DNA of 18,137 nt from CAYJIX01 sp964370375 (GCA_964370375.1 CAYJIX010000048.1:1-18137), one strand, 5' to 3'; positions 6,460 through 13,353 are shown, counted from the first letter of the stretch. Notes: a model not told the origin generated them from the letters alone. Translations and numbers: made by a program.

Positions 6460-7857
6460 ATGAGCAAAGCAACAACCGCACAAATCCTCTCACAATTTGT
6501 GGCAGACATCAGCTATGATAAGCTTCCTGACAAGGTCATTTATCATACCAAGGAGTTTGTGGCAGATTTATTAGCGTCTATGATCGCCGCAACTCAGCTT
6601 GAATCAGGCAAAATTTCTATTGCCATGGCTGCTGATTTGGGGGGCCCTGCTCAATCCACCTTGCTTGGCAACCCCACAAAGGTGCACGTGGCCAATGCAG
6701 CCATGGCTAACGCCAATCAGTGCTATAGCTTTGACTTTGTAGACGATCAGAACGAATCCAAATCGCACCCAAGCGCAGCTTCAATCCCCGCTGCCCTTGC
6801 CATGGCAGAATGTCTTAATTTAGACGGCAAACGCTTGATCGAAGCCATTGCCGCAGGCAATGAAACCGTTTGCAGAACCGGCGCCGCCTTTTTAGGGCAT
6901 TTGTACGATCAAGGTTTTCACCCCTCCGCTGTGTGTGGAACCTTTGGCGCAGCAACCGCAGCAGGCAAATTGCTCGACCTTTCTGTGGAGCAGTTGACCC
7001 ACGCCCAAGGCCTTGCCGGTTGCATGAGCGCAGGCATGATGATTGTGTGTAAAAGCGATAACTGGGGAAAACGTTTGCATGCAGGCCACGCAGCCCATAG
7101 TGGTGTTGTGGCGGCGCAACTGGCCTCGCGCGGCTATAAAGGGCCGTTGGATATTTACGAAGGCGACAGCGGCTTTTACTATTGCCACGCGCCAAGGCGT
7201 GAATACGATTTGAACGAAATTTCAAAGGACTTGGGCAAACGCTGGCTCTATTCAGAATCAAGCATCAAGCCCTATCCTTGTTGCCGCTTTGCAGGCGCAA
7301 CCGTGGACGCTTGCTTGATCATCAAGCAAAAATACAATCCCGATTTAGAAAAAATCGCAAAAATCACCATCTTAACTCAAGAAGCGCAAAGCTGGTTGCA
7401 AACAGAACCGCGCGAAATCAAATGGAATCCGCAAACTCAACCCGATGCGCAATTCAGCATGCCTTTCCAAGCTGCCATTTCCTTGGCACGCGGGCGCGCA
7501 GGCATTGATGAATTTTCTGACGAAGCATGCCAAGACCCCATGGCAAAACGCCTTATCCAATTGGTAGACGTTGTGGTGGATCCAGAGCTTGAAAAGCTGT
7601 ATCCCGAACATTATTCAGGAACCGTTGTTATTGAGATGCAAGACGGCACAACCTACCGTGAATATGTAGAAGACCCCAAAGGCGACTGGCGTAACCCCGT
7701 CAGCCATGAGGAAATCATCGGCAAATTTACCGATTGTGCTTCACGCGTGATTGCTGACAAAAGCCATGTGAAAAAGATCGCGGACTGCATTGAAAACCTA
7801 GAAGAGTTAAAGTCTGTGGCTACCCTTATGGAGATGCTTAACATTTCCTACCGCTAA
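6460..7857 (+). CDS. MmgE/PrpD-family protein 1 (465 aa)
   Basis: It has the full family fold: an all-helical N-terminal domain and a C-terminal domain after about residue 270. The motifs are FDFVDD (91-96) with SHPSAAS (102-108), GFHPSAVCGTFGAA (152-165), KRLHAGHAA (204-212) and KPYPCCRF (270-277). Members include 2-methylcitrate dehydratase PrpD, cis-aconitate decarboxylase (IRG1) and iminodisuccinate epimerase. Residues matching IRG1 Asp93, His103, His159, Lys207 and Lys272 appear as D92, H103, H154, K204 and K270. The equivalents of Thr97 and His277 appear to be Gln97 and Cys275. A classical cis-aconitate decarboxylase is therefore doubtful. Dehydration, decarboxylation or epimerisation of a hydroxy- or unsaturated polycarboxylate are all open. 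An AAGGGG-type ribosome site precedes the ATG. The gene is one of two paralogues; the other starts at 8211. Confidence 0.85.
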   Translation: MSKATTAQILSQFVADISYDKLPDKVIYHTKEFVADLLASMIAATQLESGKISIAMAADLGGPAQSTLLGNPTKVHVANAAMANANQCYSFDFVDDQNESKSHPSAASIPAALAMAECLNLDGKRLIEAIAAGNETVCRTGAAFLGHLYDQGFHPSAVCGTFGAATAAGKLLDLSVEQLTHAQGLAGCMSAGMMIVCKSDNWGKRLHAGHAAHSGVVAAQLASRGYKGPLDIYEGDSGFYYCHAPRREYDLNEISKDLGKRWLYSESSIKPYPCCRFAGATVDACLIIKQKYNPDLEKIAKITILTQEAQSWLQTEPREIKWNPQTQPDAQFSMPFQAAISLARGRAGIDEFSDEACQDPMAKRLIQLVDVVVDPELEKLYPEHYSGTVVIEMQDGTTYREYVEDPKGDWRNPVSHEEIIGKFTDCASRVIADKSHVKKIADCIENLEELKSVATLMEMLNISYR

Positions 7858-8059
7858 CAGGCGGCTGAAAAGGGGCCGTTGCTCTGCTCTCTATATCCGT
7901 AACACTCGTTCCTTGTGTAACGGCTACCCCGCGTTGCGGGGCCCTTCGGGTAGGTGGGGTGTCAGAAGGTTTTTTGTAGAACGGCATGGACCAAAAGTGT
8001 CCTATGCCGCCCTACAAAAATCTCTTCTTCCTACCATCCGCCCCCTTTTGAGCCGCCTG
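7858..8059. repeat. Hairpin-repeat element C, 202 bp, directly after a stop codon
   Basis: The left arm CAGGCGGCTGAAAAGGGG (7858-7875) starts on the base after the TAA of the first MmgE/PrpD gene. The right arm CCCCTTTTGAGCCGCCTG is at 8042-8059; the arms pair with one mismatch. Inside are a nested hairpin, CTACCCC (7924-7930) with GGGTAG and a small CCCCGC-gtt-GCGGGG stem, and a second long palindrome around 7971-8029 of GTAGAACGGCATGGAC / GTCC-ATGCCG type, also present at 12735-12793. It looks like a composite element. Confidence 0.75.
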
Positions 8060-8170
8060 TGCCCTTGGCTGAAAAGGGGCCGTTGCTCTGCTCAGGATTT
8101 GCGAAAAGTTCGAAGACTTGCCACCGCAAATCGTGAGCAGAACGCGGCACAAAGGCCTGTTTGCGTTTGT
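8060..8170. repeat. Adjacent hairpin element in the leader of the second MmgE/PrpD gene
   Basis: GCCCTTGGCTGAAAAGGGG (8061-8079) is a second left-arm variant right after element C, and it shares the following bases GCCGTTGCTCTGCTC. The core is CTGCTCA-g-GATTTGCG (8088-8103) against CGCAAATC-g-TGAGCAG (8125-8140), paired except for one G opposite G, with weaker outward pairing to about 8160. It ends 40-50 bp before the start codon at 8211. It could affect expression of that gene, or simply be another repeat copy. Confidence 0.6.
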
Positions 8171-8210
8171 AAATGAAGCGCGTGTTGCGCCAATCGATAG
8201 GAGTATGTCC

Positions 8211-9593
8211 ATGGATACCATAAACAACATTGCGCGAGCGTTTTCAGCCTTTGCAGTGAAGACCTCTTTGAAGGACATTCCAAAGGGCGTTGTTGAAAAA
8301 GCTAAACAATATTTGTATGATACCATAGGGTGCGCCATTGGCGCGACAAAGCGTGAGCAAAGCAAAATCTTGCAACAGATCGTGCAAGCAGAAGCGGCAG
8401 CCAAACAGGCCACAATATGGGGCACTCCTATGCGCAGCTCTGCCATGCAAGCGGCGCTTGTCAATGGTACCAACGCGCATATTTTGGATTACGACGACGA
8501 TCACCGCGAAGGGGTTTTGCACCCTTCAACCGTGGTGTTGCCAGCAGCCTTTGCCATGGCGGAGCTGAAAAACGCTTCAGGTGAGGAATTTTTGCGCGCC
8601 TATATCCTTGGTTCAGAATTGACAGATCGCCTTGGCATGGCTTTTTTGGGTAGTGCTTATGATCAAGGCTTTCATCCAACCGGTATTTGCGGAGCTTTCG
8701 GCGGCGCGCTTTCCTGCGCGCTTTTGGCAGGTCTGGACGAGCTGCACACAGCCTATGCCCTTGGGCTTGCAGGTTCTGTCACCTCTGGTACATGGGAATG
8801 GCGCACAGAAAGTTCATGGCAAAAGCCTTTCAACGCAGGCAATGCAGCGCAAGGTGCGGTGCTTTGTGCCTTGATGGCAGAAAAAGGCTTTGTGGGCACC
8901 ACGAGCATTTTTGATGGACCTGACAACTTTATCCGCGCTCATGCGCATAAAGATCAGTATGACCTTAGCCTTATCACAAAGGATTTGGGCACGCGCTGGC
9001 TTGTTGGGGAAACAAGCATCAAACTTCAAGCCTGTTGCCGTTTTGCAGCGTCAGCAGGGGATTTGGCGGTGGAATTTTTCCATGAAGGCGTTACTCCAAA
9101 CAGCGTTGCCAAGGTTGTTGTGACCACCTGCACGCCGTTTGTGGAGCGGCTTTGCAATCCGCGCGAGGCAAAATACAATCCCAAAAGCCACGTGGACGCG
9201 CAATTTAGCTTGCCCTACATTGTAGGCGTGGGCTTATGTAAAGGCAAATTAGGCGTTGCTCAATTTGAAGAAGAAACCTACAAAGACCCTGAACTTCTTG
9301 CTTTTTTACAAAAAATTGAATGTACAAGCGATGAAGAATCAGACGCCCTGTACCTTAAAGCTTATCCTGCGCGGGTAACCATCCATTTTAATGACGGCAC
9401 AACTTGCGCAAAGTATGTCGAGTTCCCTAAGGGCGATCCGGAAAATCCGGCAAGTTTTACGGAATTGACTGACAAGTTTACCCTTTTAACAAAGAACTCT
9501 TTAACTGAGGAGCGTATCAAAGCTGTCACCGAAGAAGTTTTTGCTATCGAAAAAGCTTCTTGTGTTTCGGTATTGGCAGAAATGATAGGATAA
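8211..9593 (+). CDS. MmgE/PrpD-family protein 2 (460 aa)
   Basis: A second MmgE/PrpD protein, clearly paralogous to the one at 6460. Motifs are ILDYDDDHREGVLHPST (91-107), GFHPTGICGAFGGA (153-166), WQKPFNAGNAA (203-213) and KLQACCRF (271-278). Residues D93, H104, H155, K205 and K271 match conserved positions. The Lys-x-x-His-x-Gly motif of most relatives reads K205-P-F-N208-A-G here, so the His is Asn. The Cys-Cys pair replaces the IRG1 His277 region. TTW-like segments are also altered (TSGTWEWRTESSW), which suggests a different substrate or partner from protein 1. Upstream in-frame ATGs at 8118 and 8205 exist, but AGGAG at 8199-8203 sits 7 nt before the ATG at 8211, giving the normal family N-terminus. 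Whether the two paralogues form one mixed complex or catalyse successive steps cannot be told. Confidence 0.85.
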   Translation: MDTINNIARAFSAFAVKTSLKDIPKGVVEKAKQYLYDTIGCAIGATKREQSKILQQIVQAEAAAKQATIWGTPMRSSAMQAALVNGTNAHILDYDDDHREGVLHPSTVVLPAAFAMAELKNASGEEFLRAYILGSELTDRLGMAFLGSAYDQGFHPTGICGAFGGALSCALLAGLDELHTAYALGLAGSVTSGTWEWRTESSWQKPFNAGNAAQGAVLCALMAEKGFVGTTSIFDGPDNFIRAHAHKDQYDLSLITKDLGTRWLVGETSIKLQACCRFAASAGDLAVEFFHEGVTPNSVAKVVVTTCTPFVERLCNPREAKYNPKSHVDAQFSLPYIVGVGLCKGKLGVAQFEEETYKDPELLAFLQKIECTSDEESDALYLKAYPARVTIHFNDGTTCAKYVEFPKGDPENPASFTELTDKFTLLTKNSLTEERIKAVTEEVFAIEKASCVSVLAEMIG

Positions 9594-9631
9594 TTTTTCA
9601 CTTTTTGAATGTTTGTGAGGAGGAAGCAGAC

Positions 9632-11080
9632 ATGTCCAGCACTAACAGTGTGGCAGCACAAAATCCTGCCCCAGAGAAAAAACGGACGGTGAACCACCCC
9701 TATTTGGCGTTGATCGTCATGGTTATTATCACCAGCATCTCCACCTATTTTATCCCTGCAGGCGTTTTTAAGCGCGTGGTGGACGCAACAACAGGACGCA
9801 CCGTTGTTGATCCTTCGTCGTTTCAATATGTGGACTCGCACCCCACAGGAATTGGCGACTTTTTCATGTCGTTTCCCTCAGGCTTTTTAAGTTCAGCCAG
9901 CATCATTGGTTCTGTGTTGTTTGTGGGCGGCTCCTTTGCTGTGCTTCGCGGCATGGGCATCATTGATATTGCCGTTGATGCCATCAGAAGAATGGGCAAA
10001 CGCACAGGCATTATTCCTATCACCCTTGTGATCATGACCTTTTTGTTTTTGGAAACAGGGTTTTCGGGCTGGCGTGATCTTGACGTGATTTTCATCACGG
10101 TTGCCATCCCCATCTGTCTGTCCCTAGGGTATGATACCATGGCGGCCCTTGGCATGGTTTTGATCGCTTCTTGTGCTGGATTTTCTGCCAGCATTGCCAA
10201 CGCGTATTCCATTGGTATTTTGCATAGCTTGGCAGGGCTGCCCATGTTCTCAGCCATGGGGTATCGCCTTATGGTGGGTATTGTGTTTTATCTTGCAGGG
10301 GTTTTCTTTATCATCAGATACCTGAAAATCATTGAAAAAGACCCCACAAAAGCGGTCATGTACGGCACGAATATTGACGAGCTTAACAGGGAACAATTTT
10401 TGGGAACCAGCGATTCAGAAATCCCTGAATTTACGCTGCGCAAAAAGCTTGCCGCAGCAACGTGGGTAGGCCTGTTCATCTATTTTATTTACGGTGCCAT
10501 TTCCCTTGGTTTTGGGTTTAACCAAATTTCTGCCGTGTTCATGGCCATGAACTTTGTGCCCGGGCTCATCGGCGGCTTAAAACCTAATGAAATCTGCGAA
10601 TACATGACGCAAGGCGCCAAGGAAATGCTGCCAACAGCCATGATCTTGCTGTTTGCGCGCTCCATCCTTGTGATCATGGAACAAGCCCAAATCATCGATA
10701 CCATCATTTTTGCCTTGTCAGGCCTAGTGAAAGGCCTGCACGAAGGCCTTGCCGCTGTCATGATTTATGTGGTGCAAACCATGATCAATTTTGTGATTCC
10801 CTCAGGGAGCGGACAGGCTGTTGTGACCGGCCCCATTATCATTCCCTTGGGCGATATTGCCGAGGTAAACCGCCAGGTTACTGCCATGGCCTCTGCCATG
10901 GGCGATGGTATTACCAACTATGTGTACCCCTCCAACGGCATTCTTATGGGCGTGCTTGCCATTTCCAAAATTCCCTGGTCAAAATGGGTAAAATTCTTTT
11001 TCCCCTTGTTCGCCTTTTATGCGGTGACGGCAGCGGTATTTATATATATCGCACAGATGATTGATTTAGGCCCATTCTAA
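9632..11080 (+). CDS. YfcC/DcuC-superfamily membrane carrier (482 aa)
   Basis: A polytopic inner-membrane protein with about 10-12 hydrophobic segments. HPYLALIVMVIITSISTYFI at 22-41, followed by PAGVFKRVVDATTGRTVVDP, is typical of the YfcC branch. NFVIPSGSGQAVVTGPI (386-402) is the conserved re-entrant-loop-like signature of this ion-transporter superfamily. Annotated relatives are called C4-dicarboxylate or arginine/ornithine carriers, but few have been tested, so the family does not fix the substrate. GAGGAGG at 9617-9623 sits 8 nt before this ATG; the longer reading frame from 9560 overlaps the previous gene and lacks a good site. It starts 38 bp after the second MmgE/PrpD gene, so it probably shares its transcript and imports the acid degraded by this locus, or exchanges it for a product. 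Confidence 0.85.
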   Translation: MSSTNSVAAQNPAPEKKRTVNHPYLALIVMVIITSISTYFIPAGVFKRVVDATTGRTVVDPSSFQYVDSHPTGIGDFFMSFPSGFLSSASIIGSVLFVGGSFAVLRGMGIIDIAVDAIRRMGKRTGIIPITLVIMTFLFLETGFSGWRDLDVIFITVAIPICLSLGYDTMAALGMVLIASCAGFSASIANAYSIGILHSLAGLPMFSAMGYRLMVGIVFYLAGVFFIIRYLKIIEKDPTKAVMYGTNIDELNREQFLGTSDSEIPEFTLRKKLAAATWVGLFIYFIYGAISLGFGFNQISAVFMAMNFVPGLIGGLKPNEICEYMTQGAKEMLPTAMILLFARSILVIMEQAQIIDTIIFALSGLVKGLHEGLAAVMIYVVQTMINFVIPSGSGQAVVTGPIIIPLGDIAEVNRQVTAMASAMGDGITNYVYPSNGILMGVLAISKIPWSKWVKFFFPLFAFYAVTAAVFIYIAQMIDLGPF

Positions 11081-11082
11081 TG

Positions 11083-11212
11083 GCAGGCGGCTGAAAAGGG
11101 GCGATCTGCTTTGTCGGGCTCGTTTTTTGCTCCGGTCATTTATGTCTAAATAAACTCTGCTCCGCAAAAAAGCTTCGCCCTCCTCGCATCTCACCCCTTT
11201 TGAGCCGCCTGC
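11083..11212. repeat. Hairpin-repeat element A, 130 bp, 2 nt after a stop codon
   Basis: The left arm GCAGGCGGCTGAAAAGGGG (11083-11101) and right arm CCCCTTTTGAGCCGCCTGC (11194-11212) pair over 19 bp with one mismatch. The inside continues the hairpin: GGGCTCG-TTTTTTGC pairs with GCAAAAAA-GCTTCGCCC, and ATTTA-tgtc-TAAAT closes the tip. It starts just after the TAA of the carrier gene. It is nearly identical to the element at 12570-12699. Confidence 0.85.
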
Positions 11213-11265
11213 GCAGGATGAAGGTTTTGAGGGAAGAAAACCTTTTCTAACCTCAACAGCCTGCG
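11212..11265. repeat. Hairpin adjoining element A
   Basis: CGCAGG (11212-11217) pairs with CCTGCG (11260-11265), and AAGGTTTT (11221-11228) with AAAACCTT (11237-11244). The sequence resembles a segment at 4607-4658, so it is part of the repeat system rather than specific to this gene. Confidence 0.55.
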
Positions 11266-11279
11266 AAGAAATGGTAGAA

Positions 11280-11323
11280 TAGATAGTGTCGTCGCAAGTA
11301 CTTTTTTGCGACGACACTATCTA
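11280..11323. promoter_or_regulatory. Perfect 18-bp inverted repeat upstream of the PrpF-like gene
   Basis: TAGATAGTGTCGTCGCAA (11280-11297) and TTGCGACGACACTATCTA (11306-11323) are perfect reverse complements around an 8-nt loop GTACTTTT. No T-run follows, so it is not a standard terminator. It lies 68 bp before the start codon at 11392. It could be an RNA stem, an operator or a processing site. Confidence 0.6.
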
Positions 11324-11391
11324 AAGATTGGATCAAATGTTTTTACAACAAACGTTTACCATTAACACATTAGTATACAAAAGAGGATGTC

Positions 11392-12570
11392 ATGCACCCA
11401 CAAATGAAGCCCTATAAAGTGTGTATCCACCGTGGCGGAACAAGCAAAGGCATTTTTATCAACGAAAACGAGCTTCCAAAAGATAAAGAGCAGCGAAACA
11501 AGGTGGTCAGAGCCATTTTTGGCAGTCCGGATGTCAGGCAAATTGATGGGCTTGGCGGTGCCGAGGTTTTAACAAGCAAGCTTGCCATTATCGGCCCGTC
11601 CACAAAAGAAGGGTGCGATGTTGATTACACCTTTGCACAGGTGAGCTTTGATAATGAAACCGTGGACTTTGGCGGCAATTGCGGCAACATTTCAGCCGGT
11701 GTTGGCCCCTATGCCATTGACGAAGGCATGGTGCCCATCACCTATCCTGTGACCAAGGTAAAAATCCACCAGGTCAACACCGATTGTGTTCTTGAAGCAG
11801 ATATTGAAGTTTGTGACGGCAAAGCGTGCGTTGAAGGCGATTGCCATATTGACGGTGTGCCGGGAACAGGCAGCAAAATCTTGCTGGATTTTTACGACAC
11901 AGCAGGTTCAACAACAAAAAAAGTGCTGCCAACAGGGCAGGTTATCGATACCGTCAGCACTCCAAATTTTGGCGATTTTAACGTGTCCATTGTGGATGCA
12001 GGCAATGTTTTGGTGTTCATAACAGCAGAAGAATTTGGCATCAAAGGCACAGAATCCGCCATGGAGCTTGAAAACAACAAAAACCTCATGGCAAAACTTG
12101 AAGAAATTCGCGCAGCTGCCGCTGTAAAAGCCGGCATGTTCACAACACCGCAAGAAGCCACAGCCATGCCCTATAATCCCTTTTTTGCCATTGTGAGCAA
12201 ACCGGCAGGCTATAGCTATGGCATAGACAATAAAACTGTCAAAGCCGAAGATGTGGACATTGTGTCACGGCTAAGCTTTATGCTGCACATGCACAAAACC
12301 TATCCCGGCACAGGCACAGTGGCAACAGGGGCTGCTGCACGCATTGAAGGCACGGTTGTCTATAACCTGCTTAGCGAAGAAGCCAAAACACGCGAAACCT
12401 TGCACATAGGGCACCCAAGCGGAATCATCCCCGTTAAAGCTGTGGGGCAAAACTCCCTCAACCTATCGCCTGAAAAAGATACACTGTCCTTTAAGCATCT
12501 GGCTTATGAAAGAACGGCCAGAAGGATTCTTGATGGGACGGTATATGTAAAAAATTCTCAACTCACCTAG
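11392..12570 (+). CDS. PrpF-family isomerase (aconitate / methylitaconate isomerase-like, 392 aa)
   Basis: A PrpF-family protein with a diaminopimelate-epimerase-like fold of two similar halves. Motifs are HRGGTSKGIF (13-22), GLGGAEVLTSKLAII (53-67) and GGNCGNISAGVGPYAID (94-110), with K63 and C97 at the positions proposed as catalytic in PrpF. The length fits (about 390 aa). Characterised members are PrpF (2-methylaconitate cis-trans isomerase, which also handles trans-aconitate), methylitaconate delta-isomerase (Mii) of nicotinate fermentation and fungal aconitate delta-isomerase. In nicotinate fermentation Mii works together with a LeuCD-like dimethylmalate dehydratase, a pairing repeated here. 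A likely role is moving or flipping the double bond of itaconate, methylitaconate or aconitate. GAGGA at 11383-11387 is a close ribosome site. The G of the TAG stop is the first base of the next repeat element. Confidence 0.88.
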   Translation: MHPQMKPYKVCIHRGGTSKGIFINENELPKDKEQRNKVVRAIFGSPDVRQIDGLGGAEVLTSKLAIIGPSTKEGCDVDYTFAQVSFDNETVDFGGNCGNISAGVGPYAIDEGMVPITYPVTKVKIHQVNTDCVLEADIEVCDGKACVEGDCHIDGVPGTGSKILLDFYDTAGSTTKKVLPTGQVIDTVSTPNFGDFNVSIVDAGNVLVFITAEEFGIKGTESAMELENNKNLMAKLEEIRAAAAVKAGMFTTPQEATAMPYNPFFAIVSKPAGYSYGIDNKTVKAEDVDIVSRLSFMLHMHKTYPGTGTVATGAAARIEGTVVYNLLSEEAKTRETLHIGHPSGIIPVKAVGQNSLNLSPEKDTLSFKHLAYERTARRILDGTVYVKNSQLT

Positions 12571-12699
12571 CAGGCGGCTGAAAAGGGGCAATCTGCTTTG
12601 TCGGGCTCGTTTTTTGCTCCGGTCATTTATGTCTAAATAAACTCTGCTCCGCAAAAAAGCTTCGCCCTCCTTACATCTCACCCCTTTTGAACCACCTGC
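12570..12699. repeat. Hairpin-repeat element B1, 130 bp, overlapping a stop codon
   Basis: The left arm GCAGGCGGCTGAAAAGGGG (12570-12588) begins on the last base of the PrpF-like stop codon. The right arm CCCCTTTTGAACCACCTGC is at 12681-12699. The interior and total length match element A, with only about five base changes seen by eye. Two of those changes, in the right arm, weaken the outer pairing. Confidence 0.85.
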
Positions 12700-12827
12700 G
12701 CAGGCGGCTGAAAAGGGGCGATATGCGGCGTCATAAGGCGTTTTGTAGAACGGCATGGACCAAAGCGTCCTATGCCGCCCTACAAAACGCCTTCTTCCTT
12801 GCATCTCACCCCTTTTGAGCCGCCTGC
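12700..12827. repeat. Hairpin-repeat element B2, 128 bp, same arms but different interior
   Basis: The left arm GCAGGCGGCTGAAAAGGGG (12700-12718) abuts B1 with no gap. The right arm CCCCTTTTGAGCCGCCTGC is at 12809-12827. The interior is a strong palindrome at 12735-12793: AAGGCGTTTTGTAG / CTACAAAACGCCTT, then CGGCAT / ATGCCG, then GGAC / GTCC. This interior is also found, slightly changed, in element C (7971-8029) but not in A or B1. Confidence 0.85.
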
Positions 12828-13025
12828 ATGATGCATGAAAAAAGCCGCCTGCCTATTGGCTGAAAAAGGGCTGCCACGTTACAACGTCACTGCGAGGAGA
12901 CCTGAGCTTCGCTAAGGGCGACGTGGCAGTCCATGTCTTTTTGTCTTTTGGTCAACATAAGTCTTGCGCTTTGTATTTGTTTCTTTTGGTTTAGGCTGCC
13001 CCAAAGGCACCGAAGGTGACTTACA
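12828..13025. repeat. Further repeat remnants, including a CTGCCACGT hairpin
   Basis: AAAAAAGCCGCCTGC (12838-12852) is a partial right arm and GGCTGAAAAAGGG (12858-12870) a partial left arm. CTGCCACGT (12871-12879) pairs perfectly with ACGTGGCAG (12921-12929). Between them lies CGTCACTGCGAGGAG, a word resembling dispersed repeats of many bacterial genomes. A short CACC-gaa-GGTG stem at 13008-13018 follows. No gene is visible. Confidence 0.5.
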
Positions 13026-13124
13026 CAGGCGATTAAAAAGGGCTGATATGCTTTGTTAAGTTGGCGTATTTTAATCGGGCCTCTCCAACACCCTATTAGC
13101 TCCTCACAATTTTTTTGAACAACC
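13026..13124. repeat. Degenerate hairpin-repeat copy E
   Basis: CAGGCGATTAAAAAGGGCTGATATGC at the left end follows the left-arm pattern with several changes, and CTCACAATTTTTTTGAACAACC at the right end follows the right-arm pattern. The middle TTTGTTAAG resembles the TTTGTCGGG of elements A and B1. It appears to be an old, decayed copy. Confidence 0.5.
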
Positions 13125-13138
13125 AGACAATCTCAAAA

Positions 13139-13174
13139 CCCCCCAACCCCCTCCCAAACCCCCTCCCATACCCC
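13139..13174 (-). other. C-rich tract, potential G-quadruplex on the minus strand
   Basis: Six runs of three to six C are separated by 1-3 nt: CCCCCC-AA-CCCCC-T-CCC-AAA-CCCCC-T-CCC-ATA-CCCC. The complement meets the usual quadruplex pattern of at least four G-runs with short loops. It lies about 60 bp upstream of the candidate fliL promoter. Confidence 0.6.
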
Positions 13175-13231
13175 GTGTATTGCACAATAGCCGGCGGCAC
13201 CAAAGGATGCGATTAAAACATCATATATGCC

Positions 13232-13259
13232 TAAAATTGGTAACAATGTGCGCCGATTG
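13232..13259 (+). promoter_or_regulatory. Candidate sigma-28 (FliA) promoter for the flagellar genes
   Basis: TAAA (13232-13235), 16 bp, then GCCGATTG (13252-13259). The known consensus is TAAA-N15-GCCGATAA, so the spacing is one base long and the -10 element has two mismatches. Transcription would start near 13267, about 155 bp before the fliL ATG. The position directly upstream of a flagellar operon supports it. Confidence 0.5.
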
Positions 13260-13353
13260 CAGAGCATGATTTATGAAAAAAATGTTTTTGCAGTCGCAAA
13301 ATAGCGTATTGCCACATTGTTTTTTCTAGTGTATTCGTGGTGTTATCCGTTGG

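Noticed and set aside
7858..8170. CRISPR array, because related words recur at intervals
   Set aside because: Units are inverted repeats of 128-202 bp with self-complementary interiors, not short direct repeats with unique spacers, and no cas gene is present.
6460..12570. Methylcitrate cycle (prp) operon
   Set aside because: PrpD- and PrpF-family proteins are present, but methylcitrate synthase (PrpC), methylisocitrate lyase (PrpB) and an AcnD-length protein are missing.
11066..12804. Two minus-strand reading frames (11066-11317 and 12463-12804) sharing a similar peptide of about 45 residues, suggestive of a repeated small gene
   Set aside because: The similarity comes wholly from the repeat elements A and B1, which they cross. 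They overlap the ends of strong plus-strand genes and have no clear ribosome sites.
7858..12827. Integron attC sites, since imperfect palindromes follow stop codons in a fixed orientation
   Set aside because: No consistent GTTRRRY/RYYYAAC core at the element ends, the arms are much longer than attC core sites, and the flanking genes are an operon and flagellar genes rather than single cassettes. No integrase is visible.
12871..12929. Small RNA gene at the CTGCCACGT hairpin
   Set aside because: It resembles dispersed bacterial repeats and lies in a field of repeat remnants. No promoter or terminator pair supports an independent RNA.
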